Notes: a model not told the origin generated them from the sequence alone. Shown: positions 45,270 to 54,858, counted from the stretch's first letter. The stretch is 64,000 bases of DNA from Rhizobium sp. ZPR4 (GCF_040215725.1 NZ_CP157970.1:1-64000), one strand, 5' to 3'. A program made the numbers and translations.

Positions 45270-45911
45270 CTATCCGTGACCTAGTCGTGAGATTGTTCGA
45301 AAACCCAGATTGCAGGTCGTTGAATCGGGCGTGTTGGACATGCGGGCGGCAACGCGATAGCGCTCGCAGTAGCTTCTGTGGCACAGATACGAACCGCCGC
45401 GCGTAGTCCGGCGGTCGCCCGCTGCCGGACCGGAAGGGTCGTGCGGCGGCGATCGCGTGTAATAGTCCCTGTCATACCAGTCCGCACACCATTCCCACAC
45501 ATTGCCGATCATGTCGTACAGGCCGAAATCGTTCGGCGGATAGCTTGCCACCGGCGCTGTCGCCAGCCAGCCGTCGGCGCCCGTATTGCGTCTTGGAAAG
45601 TCCCCCTGCCAGACATTCGCCATGTGAACGCCGCCCGGCTCGAGATCATTGCCCCAGGGAAATCTGAGGCCCTTGTGCCCGGCTCGGGCTGCATATTCCC
45701 ACTCCGCCTCGCTCGGCAGGGCTCGCCCGGCCCACCGACAATAGGCTTGAGCATCATCGTAGCTAACGTGGACGACCGGATGCCTGCCTGATTCTTCGAT
45801 GCTCGAGCGACGGCCGAAGGGATGGCGCCAGTCAGCGCCCCTAGGCACCGATTTTGCGAGTGTGACGTCCTTCGTTGAGAAAAGGGCAAGGGAAGCGACG
45901 AGCGGCGTCAC
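45270..45911 (-). pseudogene. Formylglycine-generating-enzyme (SUMF1) family fragment
   Basis: 213 codons. The C-terminal two-thirds of an FGE-sulfatase domain is well preserved: VPRGADWRHPFG, HPVVHVSYDDAQAYCRWAGR, LPSEAEWEYAARAG, YDMIGNVWEWCADWYD and GGSYLCHRSYCERYR. The usual first ~100 residues (including the GGTFLMGS-type start) are missing. The predicted N-terminus reads like run-in sequence, so the gene is 5'-truncated. The Cys pair region survives. Probably inactive, a rearrangement scar. Confidence 0.75.
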
Positions 45912-45980
45912 GAACCTGCAACTACTGTTATAAGATGGTCGATAATCAATTCGATTCGCGCCTGCCCAGGATTCTACAAA

Positions 45981-48344
45981 TTGCAGACATTTTCTTCACA
46001 ACACTTTGCCTTGCTCCGGGAATGGCAGGGTCGGAAATATGACCGAGACAACCCCGATCACCAGCGCGTTTATCAAGAGTTGAAAGCCGCATACGACCTC
46101 ACAAAGCAGTGGGCTGACGGTGTCCTTGCCGCCCTTTTCCCATCGGGAACCGTCACCTGCCGGCGGCGGCCGACCAATCAGGGCAACAATTTCGAACGGT
46201 ACAATTGGGCCCGGATATACCCGACGAAAAATGCGCCTGAACGATTGGCCTACACGGTTGGAATCGATGCCGAAGGTTGCTTCGTGGTCAAGATCGACAC
46301 GGTCCATCTCAGCGATAATGATCCAATCCGTAAAAAATATGCGGAGATGCGCGGCCCCTATGACAACGCTTCCCCGATAGTGGCGATGATGTCGGCGGCG
46401 GATGGGGTGGACAGACCTATCTCGGACCTTGTCGCCTGGAGCGTCGCAGAGATCAACAAGTTTTCTACGGGTTACGATGAATTGGCAAAAGCGCTAGGCC
46501 TTGGATCCCTCGACGATGAGGAAATCCTTCGCCGGTTCGACGGAAAGGCCGCCTTCAAAAGTGCCCGCGCGTCATGGACGCCACAGGAGACCGAACTCTT
46601 TTGCCGCCTAGCGCGCCTGGTGCATGAGCGCGACCTTGATTGGTGGCATATCGACACGGACATAGAGGTCCGGTTCGGCCGCAAGGAGCCAGGCAGCGAG
46701 CGCGCTATTGGCGTTCTCGGGACTGTTCACGGGCGCGCGTCTCGGACATTAAGCCTCAGGCACGACTTAGGAGACCTGTCGAAGTTCACGCGGCAGCCAG
46801 TGACGGCGGATCTTGTAACGCAGCTTGAGGCTGCCCTTTCGTCGAGCAGCGCCGTGCTCCTCGATTGGGCGGCTCCAAGCCAGGACCGCCCCGGCTATTG
46901 GCCCGATGAAGCGTCGTTTGAAAAGGCAGAGGGCGACGTCGAGAGTGAGCGCGATGACATCTGGTCCTCCGCGAAGGCAACCTCGCCATCTCCACGGAAC
47001 GTCATCTACTACGGTCCGCCAGGGACCGGAAAGACCTTCGCAGTTCGCCGCCTGATCGAGGCCGACTATCAGGAGACGTCGGTGACACATGACGCCGACG
47101 AATGGCGCAGAAGCTTCATTGCGGAGAAATTCACCGAGCTCCGGTGGTGGGAAGCGATTGCCGCCGCACTCTACGACCTGCGGAAACCTTCGAGGGTGAC
47201 CGAGATCCGGGACCACCAAATCATTCGAACAGTGGAGGCCGCGAACAACAACAACCATGTGCCGTCGACGATCTACCGTGTGCTTGCATCGCATGCGATT
47301 GCCGCGGCACAGGGCCAGGCGCACGCGCCGATCATTTTCGAGAAAAGCGAAAACGCGCTTTGGACTCTTGCGGGCGAATGGAACGAGGCCTGCGGCGAGA
47401 TCGTCAAGCTCGTCGACGAGCTCCGCCGCGGTCCTCCTGCAGGCAGTGTTATCAAGCGATATGAGTTCGTCACCTTTCATCAGTCCTATGGGTATGAGGA
47501 ATTCGTCGAGGGCCTGCGACCGCTCCTCGACGGGGAAGGCGAGGGGAGTGGCGTCGCCTACAGGATCCGCCCCGGCGTCTTCCGCGTGCTTTGCGAGGCA
47601 GCCAAAGCCGCACCGGATCACCGTTTCGCGATCGTCATCGACGAGATCAATCGTGGCAACATCAGCAAGATCTTCGGAGAACTGATCACTCTTATCGAGG
47701 TCGACAAGCGCCGGGGCATGAAGCAGGAGATAACCGTGACGCTTCCCTACTCAGGTGACAAATTTTCCGTGCCGGCAAACGTCGACATCATCGGTACGAT
47801 GAATACGGCTGACAGATCGCTCGCCCTCCTCGACACCGCGCTGCGGCGCCGGTTCGATTTCAAGCCGGTCTATCCGGACAGCCGCGACGAAGCGGGTGCC
47901 CCACTACAGGGTCTGCGAGTGCAAACGGAGGAAGCGACGATTGATATTCCGCAGATGCTTTCAGCCATCAACGAGCGAATCGAAGCTCTCTATGATCGTG
48001 ACCACACGATCGGCCACGCCTACTTCGAGCGTTTGAAAGATCGCCCAGATGGGCTTGAGCGGTTTGAGGCACTTTCAGCAATTTTCCGGGCGAATATCGT
48101 ACCGCTGCTCGAGGAATATTTCTTCGAAGACTGGCAGAAGATCAGGCTCGTGCTCGGCGATAACCAGAAAGAGCCGCCGGCGCAGTTCGTGGCTGAGGTC
48201 GGTGATGCGCAAGAGGAATACCGGAGGCTCTTCGGCGCGAATTCATCGATAGATTCCTTCGCCGCCAAGCCTAGGTTCGCTCTCCAGCCCGGTGCGTTCT
48301 CTATGCCATCGGCTTATGTCGGCATATACAAGATCTTCCGCTGA
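45981..48344 (+). CDS. McrB-type AAA+ GTPase of a type IV restriction system
   Basis: 787 aa from a TTG (AGGA upstream). The N-terminal 300 residues are an unassigned recognition region. The AAA+ motor has Walker A YYGPPGTGKTF near 344-354 and the McrB-characteristic FVTFHQSYGYEEFVEGLRP near 495-513. Walker B VIDEINRGNISKIFGEL and the sensor NTADRSLALLDTALRRRF follow. McrB binds modified DNA and drives translocation using GTP, with the nuclease in McrC. The stop overlaps the next gene by one base, so it is co-transcribed. Confidence 0.88.
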   Translation: MQTFSSQHFALLREWQGRKYDRDNPDHQRVYQELKAAYDLTKQWADGVLAALFPSGTVTCRRRPTNQGNNFERYNWARIYPTKNAPERLAYTVGIDAEGCFVVKIDTVHLSDNDPIRKKYAEMRGPYDNASPIVAMMSAADGVDRPISDLVAWSVAEINKFSTGYDELAKALGLGSLDDEEILRRFDGKAAFKSARASWTPQETELFCRLARLVHERDLDWWHIDTDIEVRFGRKEPGSERAIGVLGTVHGRASRTLSLRHDLGDLSKFTRQPVTADLVTQLEAALSSSSAVLLDWAAPSQDRPGYWPDEASFEKAEGDVESERDDIWSSAKATSPSPRNVIYYGPPGTGKTFAVRRLIEADYQETSVTHDADEWRRSFIAEKFTELRWWEAIAAALYDLRKPSRVTEIRDHQIIRTVEAANNNNHVPSTIYRVLASHAIAAAQGQAHAPIIFEKSENALWTLAGEWNEACGEIVKLVDELRRGPPAGSVIKRYEFVTFHQSYGYEEFVEGLRPLLDGEGEGSGVAYRIRPGVFRVLCEAAKAAPDHRFAIVIDEINRGNISKIFGELITLIEVDKRRGMKQEITVTLPYSGDKFSVPANVDIIGTMNTADRSLALLDTALRRRFDFKPVYPDSRDEAGAPLQGLRVQTEEATIDIPQMLSAINERIEALYDRDHTIGHAYFERLKDRPDGLERFEALSAIFRANIVPLLEEYFFEDWQKIRLVLGDNQKEPPAQFVAEVGDAQEEYRRLFGANSSIDSFAAKPRFALQPGAFSMPSAYVGIYKIFR

Positions 48345-49759
48345 TGGTCTATCCGAACCCCGGTCGCACGCTCACGATTCACGAATTCGACATGCTCGTC
48401 GGAGAGGACGCGGCGCAGTCAGGGCAGAACGCAGCCGCGGTTGTTCCAAACCATGTTTTCCAATGGCTTCAAGAACAATGCCTGGCCCAGACGGAGGGTA
48501 AGGAAGCAAGGTGGGCACGGCTGGCGCAGCGCGGCGGCCGACTACTCGTGCAGGTCACAAACTATGTTGGCGTGATCCGCGCGCCGGGCGGCGTGCAGAT
48601 CGAGGTCTTGCCGAAGGTCGGCCGCGCTGGTGGTGCCGACGAAAGTTGGGCACGGCGCCTGCTTATCCGTATGCTCTCCTGCCTCGGTCCGTTTCGGCAT
48701 ATCAGGACCGCCCGCGCCGAGCTCACCGCGACCAGAATGTCGCTGCTCGAGGTTTTCGTGGCTGAATTCCTCGATGCGGTTTCCGCCGTCATCAAACGCG
48801 GACTCCGGGGAGCCTATGTAACACGCCAAAGCAATCTTCTATTTCTGCGGGGCAAGCTCATGATGTCTGATCACCTCCGACACAACCTTGTTCGCGCAGA
48901 CGCCTTTTTCACGGAACATGACGACTTCTCAACCGATCGCCCTGAGAACCGGCTAATCCACGCAGCGTTGAATGAAGTGATCGCTCAGTCGGTTTCGCTT
49001 GAAAATCAGCGACGGGCGCGGGAACTGCGCTTCGTCTTTTCCGATGTCCCTCCAACTGGCGACGTCACCGGGGATCTCAGGAAGCTGCAGCCGGACCGGA
49101 GCATGATCCACTATGGCGAGGCACTTGCCTGGGCCGAGCTGATCCTGACCGGCTTCTCTCCTTTGACGGGCGTCGGCAACAGGTCAGCGTCATCACTGCT
49201 CTTTCCCATGGAAACGCTTTTTGAGGCCTATGTCGCCAAACACCTCGAACATACGATCGATCCCGCCTTGCGGCTGAAGGTTCACCCGGCGACCCATTAT
49301 CTCGTCGAGTACGAGGCGGAGCAATGGTTCCGGCTGGAGCCGGATCTTGTCGTGCGGAAGGACGGCCGAAACATTGTGGTGCTTGACACCAAATGGAAGC
49401 TGCTCGACGTTATCGAAACAATGCGGAAAGAGAGGTACAATCTTTCGCAAGGCGATTTCTACCAGCTCCACGCTTATGGTCACACTTACCTGGGAGGGGA
49501 GGGCGACGTGGTGCTCGTCTATCCAAAGACAGAGGCGTTCCGTCGCCCACTCGAGCCTTTCATCTTCCCGAGCGCACAAAACCTTCGGCTTTGGGTGTTG
49601 CCGTTCTGCCTCGATACCGGGACACTGGTATGTCCTGCTAACCAGCCCGATAGGCCTTCCTTTCCGATGATCCTGCAAGTGCATCGCCACGCTGCCTCTA
49701 TTTCAGAGCCCCCTTACCCCCACGTTTTTCCCAATCCCATCGCACCGTCTCGATCTTGA
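48344..49759 (+). CDS. McrC-type nuclease subunit
   Basis: 471 aa, ATG overlapping the mcrB stop (TGATG). It has the McrC N-terminal beta domain and the PD-(D/E)xK core with RLEPDLVVRKDGRNIVVLDTKWK near residues 328-350 (PD...DTK). The region after YPKTEAFRRPLEPF and RLWVLPFCLD is unusual: the last residues (PNPIAPSRS) are encoded by DNA that is antisense to an IS5-family transposase remnant. The catalytic core is intact, so the protein may work, but its native C-terminus was probably replaced. Confidence 0.87.
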   Translation: MVYPNPGRTLTIHEFDMLVGEDAAQSGQNAAAVVPNHVFQWLQEQCLAQTEGKEARWARLAQRGGRLLVQVTNYVGVIRAPGGVQIEVLPKVGRAGGADESWARRLLIRMLSCLGPFRHIRTARAELTATRMSLLEVFVAEFLDAVSAVIKRGLRGAYVTRQSNLLFLRGKLMMSDHLRHNLVRADAFFTEHDDFSTDRPENRLIHAALNEVIAQSVSLENQRRARELRFVFSDVPPTGDVTGDLRKLQPDRSMIHYGEALAWAELILTGFSPLTGVGNRSASSLLFPMETLFEAYVAKHLEHTIDPALRLKVHPATHYLVEYEAEQWFRLEPDLVVRKDGRNIVVLDTKWKLLDVIETMRKERYNLSQGDFYQLHAYGHTYLGGEGDVVLVYPKTEAFRRPLEPFIFPSAQNLRLWVLPFCLDTGTLVCPANQPDRPSFPMILQVHRHAASISEPPYPHVFPNPIAPSRS

Positions 49760-50240
49760 ATATCGGTAGGCTGGGGATCAAGCATAAGTGCTCGACCATC
49801 CATGTCTACCATCGCCTGTCACTTGCGACCTTTGATCTTCTTGCACGCGTCATAGCCACGCGGACCCCCGCTCTCGATGGTCTTGACGCTCTGGCTATCC
49901 AGGACAGCAGCACTCGACTTGGCTTCTCGACCAGCCCGCTCACGGTCCAGCGATACGAGGCAGCGATTAATCCTTGTAAACTGCCCGCTATCGCGCCATC
50001 GGCAGAAATAGCCGAACACTGTGCTTTTCGACGGTAGGTCTTTTGGAATAAGCCGCAAGGGGATGCCGCCGCGCAGAACGTAGAATATCGCGTTGACGAT
50101 TTCGCGCATGGCCAGATAGGCTTGCGTCCTCGTCGCGCAGTGTGAGGCAGGAGCACTGAAAACACCTCCCATTCCGCATCCGTTAGGCCGGTTTCGTATC
50201 GGAGCTGATTGCGACTATAATGCCGGTGGTCGGATTCCAC
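49735..50240 (-). pseudogene. IS5-family transposase remnant
   Basis: Start-like segment VESDHRHYSRNQLRYETGLT, then a frameshift near 50108. The following frame reads MREIVNAIFYVLRGGIPLRL, PKDLPSKSTVFGYFCRWRD and AAVLDSQSVKTIESGGPRGY. It reaches KKIKGRK, an in-frame TGA, and then QAMVDMDGRALMLDPQPTDI. The downstream catalytic half is missing. It ends inside the 3' end of mcrC. Inactive. Confidence 0.85.
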
Positions 50241-50743
50241 ATGGCGCTTCCATTCATGTCTCAGACCCCCGATTGGAATCATCTGCGGCCCGATCACTCA
50301 ACCCCAATTCTCGGACGGAGTCAGAGCGGGCAGCCGAAGTGAGACGTGTGACGTGTTTTACAATTTAATTCGGAGGCGCCGCTCAACACATCTCGCACTG
50401 GCTTGCTATGCAGTCTGCGATTGAGGAAGGTAAAAAGCGAACCGAATCCGCAGGTGTTCAATTTCACAACGCTTTGACCCGGATTTGCATTTGAGGCTGA
50501 TCCATTCAGTGGCTGAGAACGCATTGACGAATTTGCGATATCGCCATCCGGGCAGGGTCGCGATGAAATGCAAAACTGGGTGAAATCTCGACACAAATGA
50601 ACATGGTGCCGATAGAGTGCCGGGCTATCCGTGATTCAAAACGGTATCCGCAGTTGGAGAAGATTTTCCGACGGTGCTGATTTTGTGTGCGACCGCGACG
50701 AGGAAGGGAAGAAATCGGCGAACCCTATCCTTTCGTTGGACGG
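50241..50743. other. Gap containing a repeat shared with 56696-56844
   Basis: 503 bp without a supported gene. The segment 50453-50600 is related, in inverted orientation, to 56696-56844. Confidence 0.45.
50453..50600 (-). repeat. Inverted copy of a ~148-bp diverged repeat
   Basis: Its reverse complement matches 56696-56844 over most positions. Exact blocks include TTTTGCATTTCATCGC and a 24-base run starting ATGGATCAGCCTCAAATG. Short coding-like frames exist in both copies, but indels make them inconsistent. Origin unknown, perhaps a fragment of a mobile element. Confidence 0.7.
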
Positions 50744-51802
50744 CTACGGGCGCCACTCCCGGACCTGTCGCACGAGATCACCGACATGAGCTGGAGGCGT
50801 CGTTTTCATAATGCCGTGCCCCAGATTGAACACAAAGGGCCCTTTGCTCGTCGCACTGAGGATGCGGTCGACTTCGATTTCCATCGGCCGTCCGCCAATC
50901 AAGAGCATTTGGGGATCGAGATTGCCCTGGATGCAACGACCAAGGCCACGTTGTAGCTTTTCCGCGGCCCAGCTTAGCGGCACAGTGGTGTCGAGCCCGA
51001 TACAATCGGCCCTGGTCGCCTCGGCGTATCCGTCATAGAGCAAGCCGGCTCCCCTTGGGAATGCGATGACAGGTGTTGCCGGACGCGAGAGATGGAGCGC
51101 GGCGACAATCTTGGCGACGGGCTCCACACACCACCGCTTGAAATGCGGCTCGGGCAGAATACCGGCCCAGCTGTCGAAAAGTTGGACGGCCTCAACACCT
51201 GCGTCAATCTGGTGCTCCAGATACTCGATCACGGCCGTCGTCAGCATGTCTATAAGCGTCTGAAACCCATCCGGATCGTTGAACGCCCAATGCTTGACCG
51301 CTGCATGGTTGGATGATGCGGAAGCCGAGCCCTCGACCATGTAGGTCGCGATCGTCCACGGCGCACCAGCATAGCCGATCAGCCCGACATCGGACGGCAA
51401 GGCCTCAGACAGCAATCGAGCGGTCTCGTATACGGGAGCGAGTTCTTCATGTAGACGCCCGAGCTCCAGGCACTGTTTGATATCGGACGTCGATCGGATC
51501 GCAGGCGACAGAGCTGGCCCCTCATCGGATCGGTATTCGAGCGTCTGCCCCAACGCTGCGGCGATCTGCGGCAGGTCAGCGAAGATGATTGCGCCGTCAA
51601 GGTGGAACCAGTGGATCGGCTGCAGGGTCACTTCAACCGCGTGATCCGGAGACGTGCACAACCCCAACATACCGCCGGCGGCCTGTCGAGTCGTATGATA
51701 TTCCGGCAGATATCGTCCGGCCTGCCGCATCAACCAGATCGGCGGCCGCTCCGTTTTCTCCCCGGCTAGAGCTCGCACAATCAGTTTTCTTGGATTCGTC
51801 AT
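50744..51802 (-). CDS. hemE: Uroporphyrinogen decarboxylase, probably a second copy
   Basis: Catalyses uroporphyrinogen III to coproporphyrinogen III in heme biosynthesis. 352 aa from the ATG at 51802; length normal. N-terminal LMRQAGRYLPEY near residues 23-34 supplies the substrate-binding Arg residues. The catalytic Asp sits in IIFADLP, and the C-terminal FNLGHGI contains the conserved His. The fold appears complete. A chromosomal hemE is expected, so a plasmid copy standing alone suggests dosage or a resistance/variant role. No other heme genes nearby. Confidence 0.93.
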   Translation of the reverse strand: MTNPRKLIVRALAGEKTERPPIWLMRQAGRYLPEYHTTRQAAGGMLGLCTSPDHAVEVTLQPIHWFHLDGAIIFADLPQIAAALGQTLEYRSDEGPALSPAIRSTSDIKQCLELGRLHEELAPVYETARLLSEALPSDVGLIGYAGAPWTIATYMVEGSASASSNHAAVKHWAFNDPDGFQTLIDMLTTAVIEYLEHQIDAGVEAVQLFDSWAGILPEPHFKRWCVEPVAKIVAALHLSRPATPVIAFPRGAGLLYDGYAEATRADCIGLDTTVPLSWAAEKLQRGLGRCIQGNLDPQMLLIGGRPMEIEVDRILSATSKGPFVFNLGHGIMKTTPPAHVGDLVRQVREWRP

Positions 51803-52187
51803 CCAACACCGCAAGTTCGTTTGAAACAACCAGTCGTAACGACGGATGTAACCAGACGAACGGGGAGACCGCAACTCCCTGACAATTGGACGAAGGGTAC
51901 GATCGCGACGAATATCAGTCGTTCGCGGTAGGGACGCTCAATACTGAGCGCCCCTACCGCGAACAGTGCCGAATTGCTAGGCGGCGGCGCTCGCGCGCTT
52001 TCCACTTTGGCAGGTAGGCATCAAACGTTATCAGCATTCATGTCGTTTTCTTCGCAGTGACCAACAGACGTCTACGGTCGCGCTCCGGGCGCTAATATAA
52101 ACGACTACAGCGCGCCAGTTCGCGCCATTGCGATCTCAGTGGAGTGCCATTAGGTTCATGCGCTGATCGGCGAATGGATCGAGTATA
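51803..52187. other. Intergenic region upstream of hemE with a 44-nt palindrome
   Basis: 385 bp with no gene. It contains the hairpin at 51921-51964, 119 bp upstream of the hemE start on the other strand. Confidence 0.45.
51921..51964. repeat. Near-perfect 20-bp-arm palindrome (hairpin)
   Basis: Left arm 51921-51940 and right arm 51945-51964 pair with a single A-C mismatch around an ATAC loop (arms begin GTTCGCGGTAGGG and end CCCTACCGCGAAC). No T run follows, so it is a poor terminator. It may be an operator, a rhizobial intergenic palindromic element, or an attenuator of hemE. Confidence 0.75.
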
Positions 52188-52634
52188 ATGCTGAAGATTG
52201 CAATGAAGTACTGCCGGCGGGTTCTTTTCCTCACCGTTGCCATCGTTGTCGCCATTTGGTGGATCGGCATTGACGGCTTCCTGGTAGCATCGCGCGCGGA
52301 ATCCGCAGCGGGCGACCGGCCCTATTGCATTGAGACGGTAGAACCCAAAAACGCGTCATTTTATCTTCGAGTTGAGAGGATCGAAGACCTCTCCTGGCGG
52401 CATATGTTCAACAGTCGGGGCCTGACGGAAATGTCAGGCCAAATTGGCGAACATCACGCAATCATGAAACTCGTCGATTCGCCCTGGTATCTAAATTGGT
52501 CCTACCGAGCATCTGCTTTCGTCGCGGAGGTCGCGAACCGGGAATATCTTATCAACAAGCCCAATGACTACCATGCGCCACAGCTGGACTGCACGCCCGT
52601 TGCCCACTTCGTAAAGACGCTAAAATGGTATTGA
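52188..52634 (+). CDS. Membrane-anchored/secreted protein, function unknown
   Basis: 148 aa. N-terminal hydrophobic segment VLFLTVAIVVAIWWIGIDGF forms a signal anchor. The remainder is a compact extracytoplasmic domain with two Cys (YCIETVEP and LDCTPVAHF) that may form a disulfide. Not recognised. It faces the glycosylation operon from the other strand. Confidence 0.6.
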   Translation: MLKIAMKYCRRVLFLTVAIVVAIWWIGIDGFLVASRAESAAGDRPYCIETVEPKNASFYLRVERIEDLSWRHMFNSRGLTEMSGQIGEHHAIMKLVDSPWYLNWSYRASAFVAEVANREYLINKPNDYHAPQLDCTPVAHFVKTLKWY

Positions 52635-52779
52635 TGATGACGAAGACGCACGTTCGCTTTCGACCGATAGTCGACGTCACCTCCATTAAAACGGTACGAG
52701 TTAAGACGCGTTCCGTATCGGAAAATCATCTATCAAAAATTCGCAAACGCGGACTTTACGGTACAGCAATTTCTAGGTT

Positions 52780-53145
52780 CTACTTAAAAACCCAAAGGAG
52801 GTTAATCAGGAAATTGAAAATAAAGGCGGTGCCTATGCCTAAGAATTTTGCCCAAAAGGGTGCGATCTCGAAGTTTCCCACAAGCAACAGCGTCATACAG
52901 ACATTGATCGACAGACCCAACAGCGCACCCACCAAAAACAATGATGCGCGCTTGCGGCTGACAGCCTGCTTGAAGACATACCGGCTGGTGAGGCCGTAAT
53001 TGACGGTGGCGGCGATCAACCAGCTCGAGGTCGCTGAAAAGCCCAGCGGTACGCTTATAGACAAGAGACCGCGAAACACCCCGAGATCGACAACGGAAGC
53101 CAAGCCTCCCGTAAACACATAGCGGATCGCCTTCGACAATATCAT
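52780..53145 (-). CDS. GtrA-family small membrane protein (lipid-sugar flippase type)
   Basis: 121 aa with four predicted TM helices: about 5-30, 38-58, 68-90 and 97-118. The GtrA pattern is RYVFTGGLASVVDLGVF at the start and FNFLINLLWVF at the end. GtrA proteins move or aid undecaprenyl-linked sugars across the inner membrane for surface glycosylation. It overlaps the upstream HAD gene by 4 bases and is the last gene in the operon. Confidence 0.88.
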   Translation of the reverse strand: MILSKAIRYVFTGGLASVVDLGVFRGLLSISVPLGFSATSSWLIAATVNYGLTSRYVFKQAVSRKRASLFLVGALLGLSINVCMTLLLVGNFEIAPFWAKFLGIGTAFIFNFLINLLWVFK

Positions 53146-53846
53146 TCGAACACTTTCTCCCTCAGCAATGGTGCAAACAGCCGATCAGAGTAGTTCGAAA
53201 AAGTGCGCCAACCGTCGCGCGGCTTTTTGGAGCGAATGAACGGAAGGACGCCAGCGCGGCGGGCGGCGAGACCGTCCCGATCGGGCCTGTCGCCGATCAG
53301 AACCGTTTGTTCTGGACTTACGCCGGCGCGCTGCATCAGGACCCGCAGGCCACGCGGGTTCGGCTTCAAGACACCAACACCGACGTCGTCTGCGGATAAT
53401 ATATAATCGGCGGACAATTTCATTCTTTGCAGTTTCTCTTCGGCAGGGTAGTCGGAATAGATTCCGATTGCCTTGTTTCTTCTCCGCAGTCCCGCAAACA
53501 ATTCGACCAGTCCGTTGTACCGACAAGACTCGATATAGGCGAGTGGACGACGTTGGATCCATTCAGCAACGATTGCCTCTATTTGTTCTGCTGAAACACC
53601 GGTTCGCGCGACGGTTTGCACCATTAAACCCTCCTGAAAACCGTCAATCTCCTGCTCTCCGATTAATTCACGTACCGATCGGTACTCCCGCAGCACCCGC
53701 AGATTGGTCAACTCGCGCGTCGCTAATGCATCGGCAATCATCTCGCCTGCCATGCGAAGACGCAGCTCGCGTTGATTGTAGAGCGTCCCGTCAACATCGA
53801 AGACGACGAAGTGGATCCTGTCCCAGTCAAAATGCTCCGCGATCAT
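53142..53846 (-). CDS. HAD-superfamily phosphatase
   Basis: 234 aa from the ATG at 53846, where the start overlaps the UbiA-family stop as ATGA. HAD motif I VVFDVDGTLYN near residues 13-23, motif II IYSDYPA, the Lys motif in VLKPNPRG, and motif IV VLIGDRPDRDG are all visible. As the third gene in the operon it may dephosphorylate a polyprenyl-phosphoryl-sugar-phosphate product of the preceding enzyme. The substrate assignment is inference from the neighbourhood. Confidence 0.88.
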   Translation of the reverse strand: MIAEHFDWDRIHFVVFDVDGTLYNQRELRLRMAGEMIADALATRELTNLRVLREYRSVRELIGEQEIDGFQEGLMVQTVARTGVSAEQIEAIVAEWIQRRPLAYIESCRYNGLVELFAGLRRRNKAIGIYSDYPAEEKLQRMKLSADYILSADDVGVGVLKPNPRGLRVLMQRAGVSPEQTVLIGDRPDRDGLAARRAGVLPFIRSKKPRDGWRTFSNYSDRLFAPLLREKVFE

Positions 53847-54829
53847 CGGATGGTAATGTAGTGCTGCTCGGTCAGGGTCACCAGCAACGGGATATCCACA
53901 CACGTCGTGAAGATGAATGTTGCCACCAATGCCATGACGATGGCGAGGAGAGCTGGTTCGCGGAACAGTTTTTCCGGCTTCTGCGCCGTAGACCCCGGCT
54001 TCGTCGCCATCACGAAATAAGTCGTGAACATCGCAACAACAAAGGGCAGCACGAGAATGTACTCGATCCGATATTTGACCAGAAATACCGACAGGAAGGC
54101 AATGGAGAACAGGGAATAGGCGATGCAGGACGCAGTCAACGATACCTGCGTATATTGGGCGAAACTCATGCGGTATCGCGACAGTAACTCCTTGCCGTGC
54201 GACACGACGATTTCATCATATTCCGAAAGACGTTTTGCTGCCATCAGGAAGGCGCCGCCGAACCAGTAGGCCAGAATAATAGATCCCGGCGGTAAGGTGG
54301 TGGGGTCGATCATCGACCAGCCGATCATCAAGCGAATCGGATTGTTGATCGATTCCGAGATAACGTCGAGATAAGCCTTATCCTTGCTCCTGATCGGGTC
54401 GAGATTATAGATGATGCCCTGCATCGCAAACAGACAGGCGACGAAGAACAGAAGCTTGCTCGACAGGATCGCGCAGCCGAGTCCGACAAAGAGCAGTACG
54501 GCCCATTCGAGCTGAACCAGCCTGCCGTTCATGGCGCTTTGTACAGCAGAGCGTTTCGATTTCGTTGGATGATGCCGGTCGAACTCACGGTCGAACCACT
54601 CGTTAATGCAATAGTTCGCCGATGCGATACAAATGGCGGTCAAGAACCCGAGTAAGATGGATGAAGGCAGATCGTCGTTTCTGACTCCGCGGAGAAGAAA
54701 CGCGAGGATAATGCCAGGAACGATGAAGATGTGCTTCGTACTATGGTCGAGCCGGGCGATGGCGATATAGTCGCGAAAGCCTGCCCGCCCCGACGCAGGC
54801 AACATGCTTTTACCCAAGCTCGTGTTCAC
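53843..54829 (-). CDS. UbiA-family prenyltransferase (DPPR-synthase-like)
   Basis: 328 aa with about eight TM segments. The metal/diphosphate site appears as NEWFDREFDRHHP (NxxxDxxxD) near residues 76-88. A second motif KDKAYLDVISESINNPIR follows near 150-167. Closest in style to enzymes that attach phosphoribose to decaprenyl phosphate. With the neighbouring HAD phosphatase and GtrA protein, that suggests a lipid-linked pentose precursor. The UbiA fold is confident, the substrate less so. Confidence 0.82.
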   Translation of the reverse strand: MNTSLGKSMLPASGRAGFRDYIAIARLDHSTKHIFIVPGIILAFLLRGVRNDDLPSSILLGFLTAICIASANYCINEWFDREFDRHHPTKSKRSAVQSAMNGRLVQLEWAVLLFVGLGCAILSSKLLFFVACLFAMQGIIYNLDPIRSKDKAYLDVISESINNPIRLMIGWSMIDPTTLPPGSIILAYWFGGAFLMAAKRLSEYDEIVVSHGKELLSRYRMSFAQYTQVSLTASCIAYSLFSIAFLSVFLVKYRIEYILVLPFVVAMFTTYFVMATKPGSTAQKPEKLFREPALLAIVMALVATFIFTTCVDIPLLVTLTEQHYITIR

Positions 54830-54858
54830 GCCGAATGCCTCCCTTGTCTTCGGACAAT

